Positions 26,133-33,904 of a stretch of DNA of 64,000 nt are shown in pieces. The notes under the pieces are model-generated. The model did no database searches and was not told where the DNA came from. It saw only the letters and a list, made by a program, of their open reading frames with translations. Where the stretch lies: contig WQXI01000002.1 in assembly GCA_009784935.1 (NCBI GenBank), positions 85,866 to 149,865 on the forward strand, given 5' to 3'. This DNA comes from Treponema sp. GTDB lineage: Bacteria; Spirochaetota; Spirochaetia; Treponematales; Breznakiellaceae. A program made the position numbers and the translations under genes. Every line of letters starts with the position of its first letter. Within the stretch, counting starts at the first letter, position 1.

Positions 26133-26936
26133 ATCATTTTTAATATTCCTAAACTCAAATGGCAGGGACAGCAATAATGCAGTTATGCAGAAATAAACAT
26201 AAGAAGGAATTATCAGCCAAACTATAGGCCAGTAATAAGGCGTTCCCGCGTTTGGACCTATTGGTACTGTTAAAAATAATTTGGGTGTCAGGGCTGTAAA
26301 GAGCTTGCCTATAAACTCAACTTCTACTAATGGTCCAAATATCATCGAACTGTTGCGAACCTCATTGCTGTATAAATGTCTTATATGTATAAACCCTGCG
26401 CCGGTCAAAATTACTTCGTTTACAAGGATTATACATAAAGTTAGATACAGCAAAAAAGGAAATTTAAAGATTCGCTTGTAATCAAGGGTATGCAGTTTTA
26501 GCATTACCATGAGCAGAGGAACCACCCATAAGAGCACATGGCTAAAATAAAACCTTATTGTTTCGAACTCAAAGGGACTACAGTCTATTACATCAATGGG
26601 AATAAAGGTTGCGCCAAGACCGCTTATTATACCCAGATAAAACATATAGTCTTTTAAAATATTTTTTTTAGAAAGATAAAACCAGGGAAAAACCAAAACA
26701 CTTACCGCGCAGATATTCTCGGGTGTTACTGTTCTTATTGCGTAAGGCATCCATTCCTGATAATAATTAAAAACGAGTTTTAAAAAGTGCAGAATAAAGT
26801 TGGAAAGAAAAAGGATGAATATTACAATGGTAGCGGTTCTTTTGCTTTTATTTCGCAGTAAAAAATAAAGCCCTGTTAAAAGCCCAATAGCAAATGTTAT
26901 ATATAAAAAATAATAAAAATTAAAGTATTCAATCAT
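26019..26936 (-). CDS. Multi-helix membrane protein, YwaF/TIGR02206-like
   Basis: The 305-residue protein has about seven hydrophobic helices (for example YFLYITFAIGLLTGLYFLL and VLLWVVPLLMVML) and conserved-looking PYAIRTVTPENICAVSVLVFPWF and GPNAGTPYYWPIVW segments. These resemble the YwaF/TIGR02206 family of unknown function. The C-terminal tail is hydrophilic (NYTDNKTNNNVCKTAE) and lies antisense to the end of the 25533 gene, which suggests a late extension of one of the two genes. The family assignment is moderate. Confidence 0.7.
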   Translation of the reverse strand: MIEYFNFYYFLYITFAIGLLTGLYFLLRNKSKRTATIVIFILFLSNFILHFLKLVFNYYQEWMPYAIRTVTPENICAVSVLVFPWFYLSKKNILKDYMFYLGIISGLGATFIPIDVIDCSPFEFETIRFYFSHVLLWVVPLLMVMLKLHTLDYKRIFKFPFLLYLTLCIILVNEVILTGAGFIHIRHLYSNEVRNSSMIFGPLVEVEFIGKLFTALTPKLFLTVPIGPNAGTPYYWPIVWLIIPSYVYFCITALLLSLPFEFRNIKNDLFKFGQKITKIWKKILHYNTANYTDNKTNNNVCKTAE

Positions 26937-26948
26937 ATATATTATGCC

Positions 26949-27923
26949 TCACATTATAACCCCAGGTCTTAGAAGAGCTGCGTTCAGCGCGCCGCAGCGG
27001 ATACCTTCGTTTATTGCTGTGTTAATGTCCGCTTTGCTCTCCAATGCAGCCGCAAGTCCTGCTGTAAAAGCGTCTCCGCAGCCGGTGGTGTTAACGGCTC
27101 TTGCGGCGCAGGCGGTCGGGTCGATTTCATTGTAGTTGTTCTTGTCCGCAGTCAGTATTTTCTTACTGCCATTGGTTAGAATTATGCGGCATCTGTGTTT
27201 TTGCGCAAGTTCTAACATTAGTCCGCGGACGAAGCCCGAAGGGATTTTCGCGGATTTGCGCGGACATTCCTTACCAAGTCCAAATGTCTCAATAAACTCA
27301 TCGATATTTGGCTTTATAACATCCGGTTCGTATTTTAAGCTCTCAATTAAATCCTTGCCTTTTATGTCGAGAATTATTCGCAGTCCTTTCTCTTTTGCTT
27401 TGTGTACTATATCGGGTATTACAGTGTCAGAGTAGCCTGCCGCCTTTGTGCCGGAGATGATGACGCAAGAAAGATTTCTCGCAAAGCCGCCAAGGCGCAG
27501 AGAACGCAGAGAAGAAGAATTAAGAGGTGAAGCGTCTTCTAGTAGGCTATCGAATTTCTCAAGAAGGTGTGTTTCAGTTTGAGGGCTTACTAGTTCTGCT
27601 TCCTCCACGAGCTCTGTGACTTCGCCGCTGCTTTCATCGATGACTGTATAGCAAAAACGGATTTGACTATTACTTTCTACCCAGTTTACCGCAAGTCCGT
27701 CTTGCTCACACAGCGATAAAAACAGCGTACGCATTTCACAACCAAGGTGGGTAAGGTGCACTGCTTTTTTTCCTAATTGAGTTAGAACACGGGTAACATT
27801 GATACCTTTACCGCTAACATCAAGGTAGTGAACTCCAGTGCGGTTAACTGCGTTGGGAGTAATTGACGGGAAGCAGAGAGTTTTTTGAAGAGTGGGGTTT
27901 AGGCAAACGGTTAAGAAAGACAT
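26949..27923 (-). CDS. PfkB-family sugar kinase, 1-phosphofructokinase-like
   Basis: The protein (324 residues) carries the ribokinase-fold signatures GKGINVTRVLTQLG (about 38) and NTTGCGDAFTAGLAA (about 288, with the catalytic Asp). It phosphorylates a sugar or sugar phosphate; the order of motifs fits 1-phosphofructokinase or tagatose-6-phosphate kinase. Between LLEDA and SCVIISG there is an insertion of about 20 residues (SPLNSSSLRSLRLGGFARNL). Its DNA matches dispersed intergenic repeats (see 27474-27530). No PTS genes are adjacent, so the substrate is open. Confidence 0.88.
   Translation of the reverse strand: MSFLTVCLNPTLQKTLCFPSITPNAVNRTGVHYLDVSGKGINVTRVLTQLGKKAVHLTHLGCEMRTLFLSLCEQDGLAVNWVESNSQIRFCYTVIDESSGEVTELVEEAELVSPQTETHLLEKFDSLLEDASPLNSSSLRSLRLGGFARNLSCVIISGTKAAGYSDTVIPDIVHKAKEKGLRIILDIKGKDLIESLKYEPDVIKPNIDEFIETFGLGKECPRKSAKIPSGFVRGLMLELAQKHRCRIILTNGSKKILTADKNNYNEIDPTACAARAVNTTGCGDAFTAGLAAALESKADINTAINEGIRCGALNAALLRPGVIM
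27474..27530. repeat. Dispersed repeat sequence inside the PfkB kinase gene
   Basis: The segment contains CAGAGAACGCAGAG (27498-27511), identical to 62421-62434 in an intergenic repeat, and TTTCTCGCA, matching TGCGAGAAA in the same repeat. It encodes the in-frame SSLRSLRLGGFARN insertion absent from the usual PfkB pattern. Confidence 0.65.
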
Positions 27924-27938
27924 AATTAAGAATTTTTA

Positions 27939-27997
27939 CCACGAACCAAACGAACTATAATGTAGATATCAAACAGCAAGTTCGTGTGGTTGGTGGT
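27939..27997. repeat. Imperfect inverted repeat ACCACGAAC...TGGTGGT
   Basis: Between the PfkB kinase gene and glyS, ACCACGAACCAAACGAACT and AGTTCGTGTGGTTGGTGGT are near-reverse complements. It resembles the ACCACGG repeats elsewhere in the window and could act as a weak terminator for glyS (minus strand). Confidence 0.55.
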
Positions 27998-28010
27998 TAG
28001 ATCCTCCAAA

Positions 28011-29381
28011 CTATTTTATTCTTTTATAGTTCTTTATTTCTTGCCTTAGCCGTGCGGCAAGCTCTGCTTTTGGCACACGTATCTGCTCCATAGAATCCCT
28101 AAAGCGCAGTGTAACAGTTCCGTCTTCCTTGGACTGATAATCAACCGTAACGCAGAATGGAGTACCTGCTTCGTCTTGTCTGCGGTAGCGTCTTCCAATT
28201 GCGCCTGCCTGATCATAATCGGTAGCGTAATCTTCCTGCAGTTCTTTGCGAATGTCCTGCGCCATTTCTGCAAGCCCGTCTTTTTTCATTAACGGCAGTA
28301 CTGCAACAGTAATCGGCGCAAGGTTAGGATGAAAACGAAGAACTGTTCTGATATCGTCTGCGTCACCCTTGTCAGCGACTTTTTCTTCGTCGTAGGCGTC
28401 GCAGAGAATCATTAACACATTACGGGTAAGCCCTGCGGAAGTTTCGATAATGTACGGTGTGTAGCGTTCGTTGTTGTTGTCCTGATCGATGTACTGCATA
28501 TCTTTGCCCGAGTACTCGGAGTGACGGCCAAGATCGTAATCGGTGCGGTTGTGCACGCCTTCGAGTTCTCGCCAGCCCATCGGGAACAAGTACTGAATGT
28601 CGTAAGCGTCTTTTGCGTAATGCGCAAGTTCATCGGGTCCGTGCTGGTGCCAGCGCAGGTGATCCATTTTTACGCCGAGTTTTTCGTAGTACGCCCAGCG
28701 CTGTTTTTTCCATTCGTTAAACTCAGCTTCGTCAGTGCCGGGTTTAACAAAGTACTGCATTTCCATTTGCTCGAATTCGCATGTGCGGAAAATAAAGTTT
28801 TTGGTAACGATTTCGTTTCGGAAAGCTTTTCCAATTTGCGCAATGCCAAACGGAATTTTCATTCTGTTGGACTGAATAATATTTTTATAATTTACATATA
28901 TACCCTGCGCGGTTTCCGGGCGAAGATAAATAATACTAGCGGTATCTTCCGCAGGTCCAATATTTGATTTAAACATTAGGTTGAACTTGCGAGTGTCGGT
29001 AAGTTCACCGCCGCAATCGGGGCATTTTTTTTCTTTTATATTTTCTTCAGGGATCATGTCCGCGCGAAAACGTGATTTGCATTTTTTACAATCGACTAAT
29101 GGGTCGGTAAAATTTTCAACGTGACCCGAAGCTTCCCAGGTGCGCGGATGCATCAATATAGCTGCATCTAACCCCACGATATTATCATGAAGCTGGGTCA
29201 TTTCTTTCCACCATGCGCCTGCTATGCGATTTTTAAGTTCTATGCCAAGCGGGCCGTAATCCCACGCGCCGTTTTGGCCTCCGTAAATTTCCGATGACTG
29301 AAAAACAAATCCCCTGCGCTTTGCCAGCGAGGTAATTTTTTCCATCGTTGCTTTGCCTGTGTATTCTGTTAGTTCTGACAT
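28011..29381 (-). CDS. glyS: Glycyl-tRNA synthetase (alpha2 type)
   Basis: This class II synthetase charges tRNA-Gly. The 456 residues contain SEIYGGQNGAWDYGPLG near the start, a zinc-ribbon-like CKKCKSRFRAD...CPDCGG, the motif 2 region FRNEIVTKNFIFRTCEFEQMEMQYF and the motif 3 region TSAGLTRNVLMILC. The C-terminal anticodon domain runs from about 350. ATG 29381 is chosen over an upstream in-frame GTG because a TACAAT -10 box lies six bases before it. Length matches the dimeric family. Confidence 0.95.
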   Translation of the reverse strand: MSELTEYTGKATMEKITSLAKRRGFVFQSSEIYGGQNGAWDYGPLGIELKNRIAGAWWKEMTQLHDNIVGLDAAILMHPRTWEASGHVENFTDPLVDCKKCKSRFRADMIPEENIKEKKCPDCGGELTDTRKFNLMFKSNIGPAEDTASIIYLRPETAQGIYVNYKNIIQSNRMKIPFGIAQIGKAFRNEIVTKNFIFRTCEFEQMEMQYFVKPGTDEAEFNEWKKQRWAYYEKLGVKMDHLRWHQHGPDELAHYAKDAYDIQYLFPMGWRELEGVHNRTDYDLGRHSEYSGKDMQYIDQDNNNERYTPYIIETSAGLTRNVLMILCDAYDEEKVADKGDADDIRTVLRFHPNLAPITVAVLPLMKKDGLAEMAQDIRKELQEDYATDYDQAGAIGRRYRRQDEAGTPFCVTVDYQSKEDGTVTLRFRDSMEQIRVPKAELAARLRQEIKNYKRIK

Positions 29382-29444
29382 ACGGGTATTGTACACAAGA
29401 ACAGCAATTTAGGGAATATCAAGAGAAATTACCGTTACAAGCTC

Positions 29445-29473
29445 TTGCCAATACGTAAGTTACGTGTTATTAT
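29445..29473 (+). promoter_or_regulatory. hicAB promoter with palindromic operator
   Basis: TTGCCA (29445-29450), a 17-base spacer and TATTAT (29468-29473). The spacer holds the perfect palindrome ACGTAA-G-TTACGT (29453-29465). An operator placed between -35 and -10 is the usual arrangement for autorepression by a toxin-antitoxin complex. Confidence 0.65.
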
Positions 29474-29493
29474 TTAATAAAGACAGGATAAAT

Positions 29494-29673
29494 ATGACAG
29501 GTGTAGAAATGATAAAAAAGCTCAAGAAAAATGGTTTTACCATTCTAAAGGTAAGCAGAGGCAGTCATTACCATATGGTTAAAGGTGATAAATATACTAT
29601 TGTCCCGCACCACCACAAAGAACTTGGCAAAGGTTTATATCATCAAATATTAACTGACGCAGGATTGAAATAA
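29494..29673 (+). CDS. hicA: HicA-type mRNA interferase toxin
   Basis: The 59-residue protein has the double-stranded-RNA-binding-like HicA fold: GVEMIKKLKKNGFTILKVSRGSHYHMVKGDKY, with the catalytic His region GSHYHM, then TIVPHHHKELGKGLYHQILTDAGL. HicA toxins cleave mRNA and are neutralised by HicB. ATG 29494 follows an AGGA site. The toxin gene precedes hicB, the usual order, and both are expressed from the operator-bearing promoter at 29445. Confidence 0.92.
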   Translation: MTGVEMIKKLKKNGFTILKVSRGSHYHMVKGDKYTIVPHHHKELGKGLYHQILTDAGLK

Positions 29674-29684
29674 GGAGATATGAT

Positions 29685-30062
29685 ATGAAAACGAAATACA
29701 CATATCCGGCAATATTTGTAAAAGAAGATGACAGCTATTTTGTTAATTTTCCAGATATTCAACCTTGCTATACAGGCGGTTCTACATTGGAAGAAGCGGT
29801 TGTTATGGCTAAAGATGTTTTAGAGAGCAGGATTGAAGTAGCATTACAAAAAGGAGAGAGCCTTCCCAGCCCGTCTAATATAGACACATTAAAAGGCGAT
29901 AAAGTGATGTTAATTGTAGCAGATATTGAAAATATAAAAAGTCAAACCCGTTTTGTAAAAAAAACATTGTCAATTCCTTATTGGTTGAATGCCGCCGCAG
30001 AAAAAGAACGTATTAATTTTTCCGGAGTTCTCCAAGACGCATTAAAAGAACGTCTTGCTTGA
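29685..30062 (+). CDS. hicB: HicB-type antitoxin
   Basis: The 125-residue antitoxin has the partial RNase H-like N-terminal half (YTYPAIFVKEDDSYFVNFPDIQPCYTGGSTLEEAVVMAKDVL) typical of HicB. The C-terminal segment SIPYWLNAAAEKERINFSGVLQDALKERLA looks like a ribbon-helix-helix DNA-binding domain. It would block HicA and repress the hicAB promoter. A GGAG site precedes ATG 29685, eleven bases after hicA. Confidence 0.92.
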   Translation: MKTKYTYPAIFVKEDDSYFVNFPDIQPCYTGGSTLEEAVVMAKDVLESRIEVALQKGESLPSPSNIDTLKGDKVMLIVADIENIKSQTRFVKKTLSIPYWLNAAAEKERINFSGVLQDALKERLA

Positions 30063-30095
30063 TAATAGCCAAAAACTATGCAATTAATTTAAATG

Positions 30096-30581
30096 CTATA
30101 CTACATTGCTGGGGTATTCGAGGTTTTCTTTTTTAGCGTTTTTTAGAAGAGCCGCATATCTGCCGCATTCCCATTTTGCCATGTCGATATTCTGTTCGCG
30201 CCAGTTGCCGCATTCTTCGGCAGAAGCGCCGGGGATGGGACCTTCGAACTTTGCGATCCAGTCAAGCATTTCTTTCATTAAGGGGAGGATATCTGCAGAT
30301 TTGTATTCACCCTCTAAAATTGTATAAAAACCGGTACGGCAGCCCATTGGACCAAAGTAAACAATTTTTTGGCTCCATTCATTGTGAGAACGCAGAAAAG
30401 TGGCGCAGAGGTGTTCGATAGTGTGCATTGCTGGCGGATCCATAACAGGTTCTTTATTTGGTTCTTTAAAACGAAGATCAAAAGTTGTTATTGTCAGTGA
30501 GCCGTAATCATCGGTTCGTGAAACATAAAGACCGGGTTTTAGCCTTAGATGGTCTACTTCGAAACTTTTTATTTTTTCCAT
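30096..30581 (-). CDS. luxS: S-ribosylhomocysteine lyase
   Basis: LuxS splits S-ribosylhomocysteine into homocysteine and the precursor of autoinducer-2, recycling the methyl-cycle product. The 161 residues hold the metal ligands in HTIEHL (residues about 53-58) and WECGRY (about 136), and the catalytic Cys in GPMGCRTGFY (about 83). Its partner nucleosidase is at 37299. AGGA lies before ATG 30581, and the gene starts just beyond the terminator of the barrel-protein gene. Confidence 0.97.
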   Translation of the reverse strand: MEKIKSFEVDHLRLKPGLYVSRTDDYGSLTITTFDLRFKEPNKEPVMDPPAMHTIEHLCATFLRSHNEWSQKIVYFGPMGCRTGFYTILEGEYKSADILPLMKEMLDWIAKFEGPIPGASAEECGNWREQNIDMAKWECGRYAALLKNAKKENLEYPSNVV

Positions 30582-30606
30582 ATAGTATCCTACCAGTATA
30601 ATGACG

Positions 30607-30634
30607 AAAAAAAAAGCCCTCGTAAGAGGGCTTT
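30607..30634 (-). terminator. Rho-independent terminator
   Basis: Arms AAAGCCCTC (30613-30621) and GAGGGCTTT (30626-30634) with a four-base loop. On the minus strand they are followed by nine T, about 20 bases after the stop of the 30654 gene. Confidence 0.92.
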
Positions 30635-30653
30635 ATAAACTCAAAAATAGGAA

Positions 30654-31475
30654 CTAGAGTTCGAATCTCACTCCGAGAATAAGACCGATACTTGTACCAA
30701 TATAATCATTTGTGCCTATTCCAGAAATAGGAAGCTTACCAAAGAATGACAGACCGGAATCAAGACCAAATCTTACTTCCGGTGTGATTTCCATACCAAT
30801 CCACTCCATACCACCGTCTACAAGCGGGATAGAAACATTCAGACCGATATAAACCGGATCAAGTTCTAAATGTCCGAAAATATCAAGCCATCGAAAGAAA
30901 TCTGCGTTTGGAGAAATTGCGTTATTAACAGTCACACCAAAACCAAAAGAATCCATGTCTAAACCGGCAGTAAGGAAAAGTAATATGCGTGTTGTACCAG
31001 GAGTTACAAGTAAACTTGGAAGTGTAGCTTCAAAATAAAGATCGCCAAAATCCATATCCATTGTAAATTTTGCGCCAGGAATAAGCCATAATGTCAATGC
31101 AGTACTATAGCCAAAATTTTCATTAAAGAAATTTGTAGACATTGTCCAATTATTCATAAAAGGAATTAATGTATGACTATCTACAAATAACGCGAGTTTA
31201 GAACCGGATAAATCCATGTTATAGGTAAACTTTACCTGTGCATCGAGACCAAGCCATACTTCTGGCGACATCCAGAAAGGAAGACCGGCTTCTACATAAA
31301 GCTCAAAGTCATCAAAGGATGTTTCGTAAATAAAAACAGGCCTGATAACTCCACTATCACTTGCATAATCAAGATCCATGATACCAAAGTCGACGCCAAC
31401 TTTCATACCGTCTTGCGCCATAACGGTTGTTCCTGCTAATGCAAAAACTAAAAACAAAATCGCAATTCTCTTCAT
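30654..31475 (-). CDS. Predicted outer-membrane beta-barrel protein
   Basis: The 273-residue protein has a signal peptide (MKRIAILFLVFALAGTTVMAQ) and a mature part made of short alternating strands rich in Phe, Tyr and Gly. It ends in VRFEL, resembling the C-terminal outer-membrane insertion signal. No family motif was recognised. It is a monocistronic gene with its own intrinsic terminator and a divergent upstream neighbour (rpsP), suggesting a well-expressed surface or porin-like protein. Confidence 0.7.
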   Translation of the reverse strand: MKRIAILFLVFALAGTTVMAQDGMKVGVDFGIMDLDYASDSGVIRPVFIYETSFDDFELYVEAGLPFWMSPEVWLGLDAQVKFTYNMDLSGSKLALFVDSHTLIPFMNNWTMSTNFFNENFGYSTALTLWLIPGAKFTMDMDFGDLYFEATLPSLLVTPGTTRILLFLTAGLDMDSFGFGVTVNNAISPNADFFRWLDIFGHLELDPVYIGLNVSIPLVDGGMEWIGMEITPEVRFGLDSGLSFFGKLPISGIGTNDYIGTSIGLILGVRFEL

Positions 31476-31568
31476 TTTTTATACTCCTAATAAAATTTCT
31501 GCCTAAAATAATTAAGCTGGTTAAAAAGTATGCAAAATCCGGCTTTTTGTCAATAGGCTTTTTTGCAC

Positions 31569-31597
31569 TTGTCAAAAGGCTTAAAAAACTCTACACT
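31569..31597 (+). promoter_or_regulatory. Promoter of the rpsP operon
   Basis: TTGTCA (31569-31574), a 17-base spacer and TACACT (31592-31597), about 40 bases before ATG 31637. Confidence 0.6.
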
Positions 31598-31636
31598 TTC
31601 TATATTCCGGCAGTTTTCCCGGAACAGGAGGATTAT

Positions 31637-31888
31637 ATGAGCGCAACAATCAGGCTCAAGAGATTTGGAACAAAAAAACGCCCTTACTACCGTATCGTAG
31701 TTATGGACAAGATGGCGCCCAGAGACGGAAAAACCATCGAAGAAATCGGCTATTATCATCCCATAGAAGCGGAAGACAAGCAGATTGTTTTTGACGAAGC
31801 AAAAGCCAAGGCATGGCTTGCAAAAGGCGCAATTGTCAGTGATACAGTTCGCAGAATTTTTAACAAAAAGAATGTCACGGTAAAATAG
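31637..31888 (+). CDS. rpsP: 30S ribosomal protein S16
   Basis: S16 is a small-subunit assembly protein. The 83 residues show the family pattern IRLKRFGTKKRPYYRIVVMD and GKTIEEIGYYHP. GGAGGA lies directly upstream of ATG 31637; an upstream in-frame extension overlaps the divergent gene and is rejected. It leads the conserved rpsP-khpA-rimM-trmD-rplS operon. Confidence 0.98.
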   Translation: MSATIRLKRFGTKKRPYYRIVVMDKMAPRDGKTIEEIGYYHPIEAEDKQIVFDEAKAKAWLAKGAIVSDTVRRIFNKKNVTVK

Positions 31889-31896
31889 GCTGCAAA

Positions 31897-32130
31897 ATGG
31901 AAAAAGATTTGATTGAGTACTTGGCAAAGTCTCTGGTTGACGACCCATCCCAAGTGCAGGTTAATATTGTTGAAGGCGAAAAATCAACTATTCTGGAACT
32001 TCGCGTTGCAGAAGGCGATATAGGCAAGGTGATCGGCAAACAGGGCAGGATAGCCAAGGCTATTAGGACAGTGCTTCAGGCTGCCAGCGCCAGATCCGGC
32101 AAACATACAGTTCTGGAAATTCTTGACTGA
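31897..32130 (+). CDS. khpA: KH-domain RNA-binding protein KhpA
   Basis: The 77-residue protein is a single KH domain with the GxxG loop in GKVIGKQGRIAKAIRTVL. KhpA-type proteins bind RNA, often with KhpB/Jag, and are coded between rpsP and rimM in many bacteria, as here. Its stop overlaps the TTG start of rimM. Confidence 0.95.
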   Translation: MEKDLIEYLAKSLVDDPSQVQVNIVEGEKSTILELRVAEGDIGKVIGKQGRIAKAIRTVLQAASARSGKHTVLEILD

Positions 32131-32632
32131 TAAATTTATTATAGGGCTTGTTGGAGCTCCTTTTGGGGTTAAAGGCTTTTTAAAGGTACGCTCCGGTTCG
32201 GGCGAAATTGAACATCTCTTAAAACTGCAATCTGTAATAGTAAAAAAGGATGATAAGGAATCTCTCTTTAATATTGAAGAAATCAGCCCTGTAAACCCTG
32301 CAGGGACTGTTTTGGTAAAATTTAAGGGAATTGATTCTCCCGAAAAGGCAAAAACCCTTAACGGCGCGCAATTGCTGGGCGGGCGCGACGAGGCTGCTCC
32401 ATTGGGTGAGGGCGAGTTTTATATAGAAGATTTAAAGGGTTTGCAGGTTTATGGGAAAGAGGAAATTATTGGTGTTATCACCGATATTATCGAGGGTGGG
32501 GGCGGAGAGCTTGTAGAAATAAAGCTGACAAACGGCGAAAAACGGCTCGTTCCATTCAGAAAAGAGTTTTTTCCCGAAATAAACCCGGAGAAAGGTCGAG
32601 TATTGCTTCAGAATATTTGGATATTAGAATGA
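32123..32632 (+). CDS. rimM: 16S rRNA processing protein RimM
   Basis: RimM assists maturation of the 30S head with S19. The 169 residues show the N-terminal GLVGAPFGVKGFLKVRS barrel and a C-terminal PRC-barrel (FYIEDLKGLQVYG). The best start is TTG 32123, overlapping the khpA stop, since the conserved sequence begins within three residues of it and no ATG is available there. Its stop overlaps the trmD start (ATGA). Confidence 0.93.
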   Translation: MTDKFIIGLVGAPFGVKGFLKVRSGSGEIEHLLKLQSVIVKKDDKESLFNIEEISPVNPAGTVLVKFKGIDSPEKAKTLNGAQLLGGRDEAAPLGEGEFYIEDLKGLQVYGKEEIIGVITDIIEGGGGELVEIKLTNGEKRLVPFRKEFFPEINPEKGRVLLQNIWILE

Positions 32633-33456
32633 AATATACAGTTTTAACGTTATTTCCTGAGATCACTGACGCTTTTTTTGCCACTTCTATTATGGCAAAG
32701 GCTATAAAACGCGGCATAATCGAGTATAATGCGATAAATATCCGTGATTTTGCGTTTGATAAGCATAAAACATGCGATGACGCACCTTACGGCGGGGGTC
32801 CCGGGATGTTAATGCTCCCCGAACCGCTGGGACGGGCGATAAAAGCAGTATTAGGAGAAGAGTTCACACAACGAACCGCAGGTTCGAAGGGCACAGACAC
32901 AGAGGGCACGGAGGAGAATAAAGGAGAAGAAGGAAGAAGAGTTATATATTTGTCACCTTCCGGGAAACCCTTCAATCAGGAGCTGGCTAAAGAGCTGGCG
33001 GGCGAAAAAGAGCTTATTCTCATCTGCGGGCGGTATGAAGGTATCGACCAGCGGATTATCGACCGCTATGTAGATGACGAAATCTCTGTCGGGGACTATG
33101 TGCTTTCTTCCGGCGAAGTGGCAGCTCTTGCAGTAATTGACGCAACATACCGCCTTGTGGACAGCGTAATTTGCTCTGAGTCCCTTGACGAAGAGAGCTT
33201 TTCCGGCGGACTTTTGGAGTATCCCCAGTTTACACGCCCCGAAGTTTTTGATACAATGAAGGTTCCAGAAGTTTTGCTGTCCGGACATCACGAACAGATA
33301 CGTCTTTGGCGTCTTGAAAAAAGGGTAGAAAAGACCCTACGGCTTAGGCCAGATCTGATACAGCGAGGTAGGGAACTTGGGCTTTTTAATAAAGAAATTA
33401 ACGGCATTATTGACCGTATTATAGGAGAGAAAGATGAACGAAATTCAGGCCATTGA
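32629..33456 (+). CDS. trmD: tRNA (guanine-37-N1)-methyltransferase
   Basis: TrmD methylates G37 of tRNAs to prevent frameshifting. The 275-residue protein has the knot-fold motifs [32 protein letters not shown] and [17 protein letters not shown] 32629 overlaps the rimM stop. After the AIKAVLG helix an insertion of about 25 residues ([22 protein letters not shown] and on) precedes the strand [12 protein letters not shown]. Its DNA is a copy of the dispersed CACAGAG/CACGGAG repeat plus a small palindrome. The catalytic knot itself is intact. Its 3' end overlaps rplS by 23 bases. Confidence 0.96.
   Translation: MKYTVLTLFPEITDAFFATSIMAKAIKRGIIEYNAINIRDFAFDKHKTCDDAPYGGGPGMLMLPEPLGRAIKAVLGEEFTQRTAGSKGTDTEGTEENKGEEGRRVIYLSPSGKPFNQELAKELAGEKELILICGRYEGIDQRIIDRYVDDEISVGDYVLSSGEVAALAVIDATYRLVDSVICSESLDEESFSGGLLEYPQFTRPEVFDTMKVPEVLLSGHHEQIRLWRLEKRVEKTLRLRPDLIQRGRELGLFNKEINGIIDRIIGEKDERNSGH
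32860..32936. repeat. Dispersed repeat and palindrome inserted in frame in trmD
   Basis: The segment includes the palindrome CGAACC-GCA-GGTTCG (32872-32886) and GACACAGAGGGCACGGAG. The latter differs by one missing A from GACACAGAGGGACACGGAG in the intergenic repeat at about 62366. It adds about 25 codons without breaking the frame. Confidence 0.75.
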
Positions 33457-33838
33457 AGCCGAACAAATGAAGTCAGAATTAGACCAGTTTAAGGTTGGAG
33501 ATTCGGTTAAGGTTCACTTTAAAATCGTAGAAGGAAAAACCGAGCGCGTACAGATCTACGAAGGTCTTGTAATTGCCATGAAAAATTCAAAGGTAGGAAA
33601 AACCTTTACTGTAAGAAAGATTTCTTACGGCGTAGGCGTAGAAAGGGTCTTTCCCCTTCATTCGCCCCGTATTGTTAAAGTAGAAGTAGTCCGCCCGGGT
33701 AAAGTAAGACGCGCAAAGCTCTATTATATCCGTGAAAAAATCGGAAAAGGCGCCAAAATCAAGGAACTTATTATCAAAAAGGGTTCCAAGGGCGCGCATG
33801 TTCCTACCACCGGAACAGCTGCGGCTGATAACGAATAA
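33434..33838 (+). CDS. rplS: 50S ribosomal protein L19
   Basis: L19 sits at the subunit interface of the ribosome. The 134 residues contain [45 protein letters not shown] and [18 protein letters not shown] site precedes ATG 33434, inside the 3' end of trmD. It closes the conserved operon; the C-terminal tail (about 20 residues) is longer than in E. coli. Confidence 0.98.
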   Translation: MNEIQAIEAEQMKSELDQFKVGDSVKVHFKIVEGKTERVQIYEGLVIAMKNSKVGKTFTVRKISYGVGVERVFPLHSPRIVKVEVVRPGKVRRAKLYYIREKIGKGAKIKELIIKKGSKGAHVPTTGTAAADNE

Positions 33839-33862
33839 TTTAATATCTCTTTAATTACCGCC

Positions 33863-33899
33863 GATACTCTAATGGGGAACTCTATTCCCTGAGGGTATT
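33863..33899. other. Imperfect hairpin between rplS and the HD-GYP gene
   Basis: GATACTCTAATGGGGAA pairs imperfectly with TTCCCTGAGGGTATT. No T-run follows, so it is a poor terminator. It ends only a few bases before ATG 33905 and might mask that start, but this is unproven. Confidence 0.4.
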
Positions 33900-33904
33900 A
33901 AAAG

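Noticed and set aside
30360..30420. Dispersed-repeat insertion inside luxS (CGCAGA words)
   Set aside because: The words fall in residues that align with the normal LuxS sequence around HTIEHL and RSHNEWS, so the resemblance is chance.
33863..33899. c-di-GMP riboswitch before the HD-GYP gene
   Set aside because: Only one short imperfect hairpin of about 37 bases is present; the conserved aptamer core of known classes was not found.
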